A stretch of DNA of 8,201 bases from Akkermansiaceae bacterium (GTDB taxonomy: Bacteria > Verrucomicrobiota > Verrucomicrobiia > Verrucomicrobiales > Akkermansiaceae): the NCBI GenBank assembly GCA_023300065.1, contig JALZWJ010000249.1:1-8201 (forward strand), written 5' to 3'. Shown piece by piece: positions 5,327 through 8,201 of this stretch. The notes below the pieces were generated by a model, which worked only from the letters and a program-made list of their open reading frames with translations, did no database searches and was not told the DNA's origin. The translations under genes and the position numbers were made by a program. How positions within the stretch are numbered: the first letter of the stretch is position 1; each line of letters starts with the position of its first letter.

Positions 5327-7222
5327 ATGAACTGCAAAGCCGTCCTCATCCCATTTTTGGGACTCTTCTCCTGCGCAGCCTCCATCGCAGCACCCACGGA
5401 AGACGACCGCCCGGAGAAGCCTAACATCATCATCATCCTTACCGATGACCTCGGCTGGCAGGACGTAAAATGCTACGACCTCGATGAAGAAAGCCCCATG
5501 GAAACCCCTCACATGGACACCCTCGCCAAGAAGGGAGTCCAGTTTTGGCAAGGCTACTCACCCTGTCCCACCTGCGCCCCCTCCCGTTGCGCCATCTTGA
5601 GCGGCACCCACGGTGCACGTACCCAGAAAACTCACGTCGTCGGTGGCGCACCCCCAGCGCCCTATGGCCAGAATTGGCGCATGATCTCCCCCTGGTATAG
5701 CGGCCGCATGCCTGTCGAGACCTACAGCATCGCCTCAGCCCTCCGTGATGCAGGCTACGCCACCGGCCACTGTGGCAAATGGCACATCGCCATCAACCAC
5801 CGCGCCTACCCACAGCCAAAAGACCACGGCTTCACCTGGACCAGAAGCAACCTCGGCGTCACTCGTAGAATGACGCCTCACCGCCTCACCGGATTTTCGA
5901 CAACAGAAAAAGACGACCCCTACCGGCAAGACGAACATGGCTACTCCACTCACCAGAACAGCCTCGATGCCCTCGACTTCGTAAACAGCCAGAAAGAAAA
6001 CCCCTTCTTCCTCTTCTACTGCACCTGGCTCGTCCACACCCCCATCCACACCCGTAACGAGCGCCTCCTCGACAAATACTGTAAAAAACTCGGCGTCGCA
6101 AAACCCGTCGGCAAGCCCACCGGCTGGGACATCCCCGGTCAAAAAAACCCTTTCTACTGCGCCATGGTTGAGGAGCTAGACTACTACCTCGGCCAGCTCA
6201 CCCAGCACCTTGAAAAAACCGATGACCCCCGCTGGCCCGGCCACAAACTCAGCGAAAATACCTACCTCATCTTCACCTCCGATAACGGCGGGATGGAAAA
6301 AATGCCCGGTGAAATCATCACCGATAACTACCCCCTGGACCGTGGGAAAATCTCCCTCATGGAAGGTGGCACCCGCGTCCCCCTCATCATCACCGGGCCA
6401 GATATTCCCCAAGGAGTCCAGTCTCAGGTCATGGTCAACGGCCTCGACTTCTACCCAACCCTCCTCTCCTGGGCCGGTGCCAAACCAAAAAAAGGACAAG
6501 TCCAAGACGGCCTAGACCTCACCGAGCTCCTCACCAAAGACCCCACCGACCCCACCCTCATCAAAGAAGCCAGCGGCAAACCGCGCGACACCATGGTCTG
6601 GCACTTCCCAAACAGCGCCGCCCTAGAAAGCTCCATCCGCATTGGCGACTACAAGCTCCTCAAAAACTACGACCACCTCGGAAATAAAAAGAACGAGCCA
6701 TACGAACTCTACCGCCTCTACGACCACGCAAAGGGCCCCGGCACCCGTGTCGACCTCGAAGAGGCAAAAAACCTCGCCTCCCAAATGCCTGAGAAAGTCA
6801 AAGAAATGGCAGATCTCCTACACGCCTCCCTCACCGAGATGAAGGCTAGCACCCCTTACTATAACCCCTACTTTAAAGGGAAACTCCCCCATAAGGAAAA
6901 AGCCCCCATCGCCCTCAAAGCCACCCAAAGCGGCGACACCGTCCAGCTCAGCTACCAAGAAAACGGAGCCAAAGTCCTCCGCGCCGACCTCATCTACACC
7001 CTCAATGCCGGCCACAAATACGAAGAATGGTTCCGCCAATCAGCCAGCATCGATCCAGAAGGAAAAATCGTCACCGCTCAGCTTCCAAAAGGAACCACCC
7101 ACTACTTCATCAACCTCATTGACCAAAACCACTACCTCGTCTCCCACCCCAAGATCGAAGACCGCCGCACCCGTGGCGAAAAAAATCCGAGTCAATACGC
7201 CACTCCGGTAAAAGCGCACTAG
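5327..7222 (+). CDS. Secreted S1-family sulfatase with extra C-terminal domain (sulfatase 2)
   Basis: 631 residues, longer than most S1 sulfatases (roughly 450-550). The signal peptide probably ends at 'ASIAA'. The LFSC sequence resembles a lipobox, but Phe at -2 argues against a lipoprotein. Asp40-Asp41 ('LTDDLGW'), the formylglycine site C83-A-P-S-R, Lys151 and His153 ('CGKWH'), His237 ('LVHTP'), Asp319-Asn320 ('TSDNGG') and Lys341 ('DRGKISLMEGGTRVP') complete the active site. A second Cys (Cys80) precedes the modified one. After the sulfatase fold, about residues 515-631 form a beta-rich extension with 'LIYTLNAGHKYEEWF' and 'LPKGTTHYFINLID', possibly a carbohydrate-recognition or lid module. 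ATG 5327 lies 25 bp after the hydrolase stop. The coding strand is markedly C-rich over G. The family call is firm, the substrate unknown. Confidence 0.94.
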   Translation: MNCKAVLIPFLGLFSCAASIAAPTEDDRPEKPNIIIILTDDLGWQDVKCYDLDEESPMETPHMDTLAKKGVQFWQGYSPCPTCAPSRCAILSGTHGARTQKTHVVGGAPPAPYGQNWRMISPWYSGRMPVETYSIASALRDAGYATGHCGKWHIAINHRAYPQPKDHGFTWTRSNLGVTRRMTPHRLTGFSTTEKDDPYRQDEHGYSTHQNSLDALDFVNSQKENPFFLFYCTWLVHTPIHTRNERLLDKYCKKLGVAKPVGKPTGWDIPGQKNPFYCAMVEELDYYLGQLTQHLEKTDDPRWPGHKLSENTYLIFTSDNGGMEKMPGEIITDNYPLDRGKISLMEGGTRVPLIITGPDIPQGVQSQVMVNGLDFYPTLLSWAGAKPKKGQVQDGLDLTELLTKDPTDPTLIKEASGKPRDTMVWHFPNSAALESSIRIGDYKLLKNYDHLGNKKNEPYELYRLYDHAKGPGTRVDLEEAKNLASQMPEKVKEMADLLHASLTEMKASTPYYNPYFKGKLPHKEKAPIALKATQSGDTVQLSYQENGAKVLRADLIYTLNAGHKYEEWFRQSASIDPEGKIVTAQLPKGTTHYFINLIDQNHYLVSHPKIEDRRTRGEKNPSQYATPVKAH

Positions 7223-7233
7223 CCACCCTTCAA

Positions 7234-7240
7234 AATAAAT
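7234..7240 (+). promoter_or_regulatory. AATAAAT box before the sulfatase 3 start
   Basis: AATAAAT followed by 4 bp (TAGC) and ATG 7245 matches the box before sulfatase 2 in sequence and spacing. The surrounding gap of 22 bp has no purine-rich Shine-Dalgarno sequence. It is a candidate initiation element, and it supports ATG 7245 as the start. Confidence 0.35.
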
Positions 7241-7244
7241 TAGC

Positions 7245-8201
7245 ATGCAGCTTATCCTCTCATTCCTCTTCGTCACCGCGGCATTCCTAAACGCCGCCAG
7301 CCAGCCCAACATCATCTTCATCATGACCGATGATCAAGGCTACCCAGCCGTCGGCGCTCATGGTCATCCCTGGATTCACACCCCCCACTTGGATCAAATG
7401 CACGCCAGCTCGGTCCGCTTCGACCGCTTCATGATGGGCTCCACCTGCGCCCCCAGCCGCGCTGGCATCATGACCGGCGTGCACTCCATCCGCAATGGCG
7501 TCACCCACACCATCTACGAACGCGAACGCCTCAACCTCAAGGCCACCACCCTCCCACAAATCCTCAAGCCCGCCGGTTACACCTCAGGCTACTTTGGCAA
7601 GTGGCACCTCGGAGATGAAGCTCCTTATCAACCCAACATCAGAGGCTTTGACGAATCCTTCATCCACGGCGCTGGCGGCATCGGCCAAGCCTATAAAGGC
7701 TCCTGCGCCGACGTCCCCAACAACAAATATTTCGACCCCGTCTTCCGCCACAACGGCACCTTTGTGAAAACCAAAGGCTACTGCACCGACATCCTCTTCG
7801 ACGCCACCCTCGGCTGGATCAAGCAGGTCAAAGACCAAGCCCCCCCCTTCTTCGCCTACCTCTCCACCAATGCCCCCCATAGCCCTTTCATCGCACCACC
7901 CAGTTACCAAAAAAAATTCGCAGACCTCGGCTTTAACTCAAAAGCCGCCGGCTTCTACGGCATGATCGAGCACTTCGACCTCCGCGTCGGACAGATGTTC
8001 GAAAAGCTGAACGAATGGAACCTCCTCGAAAACACCGTCATCATTTTCACCTCGGACAATGGCATGACCCGCATTGGTTGCGGCCTCAAAGGCTTCGACG
8101 GCCGCCCCCAAGTAAAGCTTGGCACCGACAAGAACGGCGAAGCGATGATGTCCTACAATGCCGAAATGAAAGGCCTCAAAGGAACCGTCGATGAAGGCGG
8201 C
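7245..8201 (+). CDS. Secreted S1-family sulfatase (sulfatase 3, 3'-partial)
   Basis: The frame is open from ATG 7245 to the window end (319 codons, no stop). The signal peptide has a hydrophobic core 'LILSFLFVTAAFL', likely cut near 'NAAS'. Asp29-Asp30 ('MTDDQGY'), the formylglycine site C68-A-P-S-R, Lys119 and His121 ('FGKWHLG'), His212 ('NAPHSPF'), Asp271-Asn272 ('TSDNGM') and Lys312 ('LKGTVDEGG') are all present, so the active site is complete although the C-terminal part is cut off by the window. Between 'DNGM' and 'LKGTVDEGG' lies a segment of about 35 residues ('GCGLKGFDGRPQVKLGTDK'), a typical place for substrate-specific loops. This is a third paralogue, clearly different from the other two. 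It starts 22 bp after sulfatase 2 and probably shares its transcript. Confidence 0.93.
   Translation, partial: MQLILSFLFVTAAFLNAASQPNIIFIMTDDQGYPAVGAHGHPWIHTPHLDQMHASSVRFDRFMMGSTCAPSRAGIMTGVHSIRNGVTHTIYERERLNLKATTLPQILKPAGYTSGYFGKWHLGDEAPYQPNIRGFDESFIHGAGGIGQAYKGSCADVPNNKYFDPVFRHNGTFVKTKGYCTDILFDATLGWIKQVKDQAPPFFAYLSTNAPHSPFIAPPSYQKKFADLGFNSKAAGFYGMIEHFDLRVGQMFEKLNEWNLLENTVIIFTSDNGMTRIGCGLKGFDGRPQVKLGTDKNGEAMMSYNAEMKGLKGTVDEGG

Noticed and set aside
5369..5380. L-F-S-C in the sulfatase 2 leader as a lipoprotein lipobox
   Set aside because: Phe at the -2 position is not typical, and a normal signal peptidase I site (A-S-I-A-A) follows a few residues later.

Overview
The window looks like part of a polysaccharide- or sulfate-scavenging locus from a marine-type member of the PVC superphylum, most likely Verrucomicrobia (Planctomycetes is the main alternative). 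The reasons are: several secreted S1-family sulfatases in a row; a secreted alpha/beta hydrolase of a kind common in those phyla; a large Ig-repeat surface protein ending in a 'RFYQLW' tail of verrucomicrobial style; a CotH-like relic; and gene starts without a usable Shine-Dalgarno sequence. The organism assignment is inference from protein style, not from a marker gene.

All genes lie on the + strand. Region 1 (1-2130) is the 3' part of a long secreted or surface protein with three tandem bacterial Ig-like repeats. Region 2 (2131-2706) holds no healthy gene. It contains a degraded CotH-like fragment whose frame is broken by an exact 7-bp tandem duplication, joined directly to the last ~79 codons of a vanished sulfatase. 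Region 3 (2713-8201) is a tightly packed, probably co-transcribed set: sulfatase 1 (2713-4284), an alpha/beta hydrolase (4318-5301), sulfatase 2 with an extra C-terminal domain (5327-7222), and sulfatase 3 (7245 to the window end, incomplete). Gaps between these genes are 33, 25 and 22 bp, and no convincing terminator lies between them.

Each sulfatase carries a C-x-P-S-R site for formylglycine formation plus the paired Asp, the GK(W/H)H and the DN(G) motifs of the family, and each begins with an export signal. The three are clearly different paralogues, so they probably remove sulfate from different positions or sugars of one sulfated polymer (substrate unknown). The hydrolase could remove ester groups from the same material. 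The maturation enzyme that makes formylglycine (FGE or anSME) is not in the window. No tRNA, rRNA, CRISPR array, insertion sequence or origin was seen.

The most notable observation is the composite relic at 2190-2706. Apart from that the region is a recognisable sulfatase cluster rather than a clearly new system.
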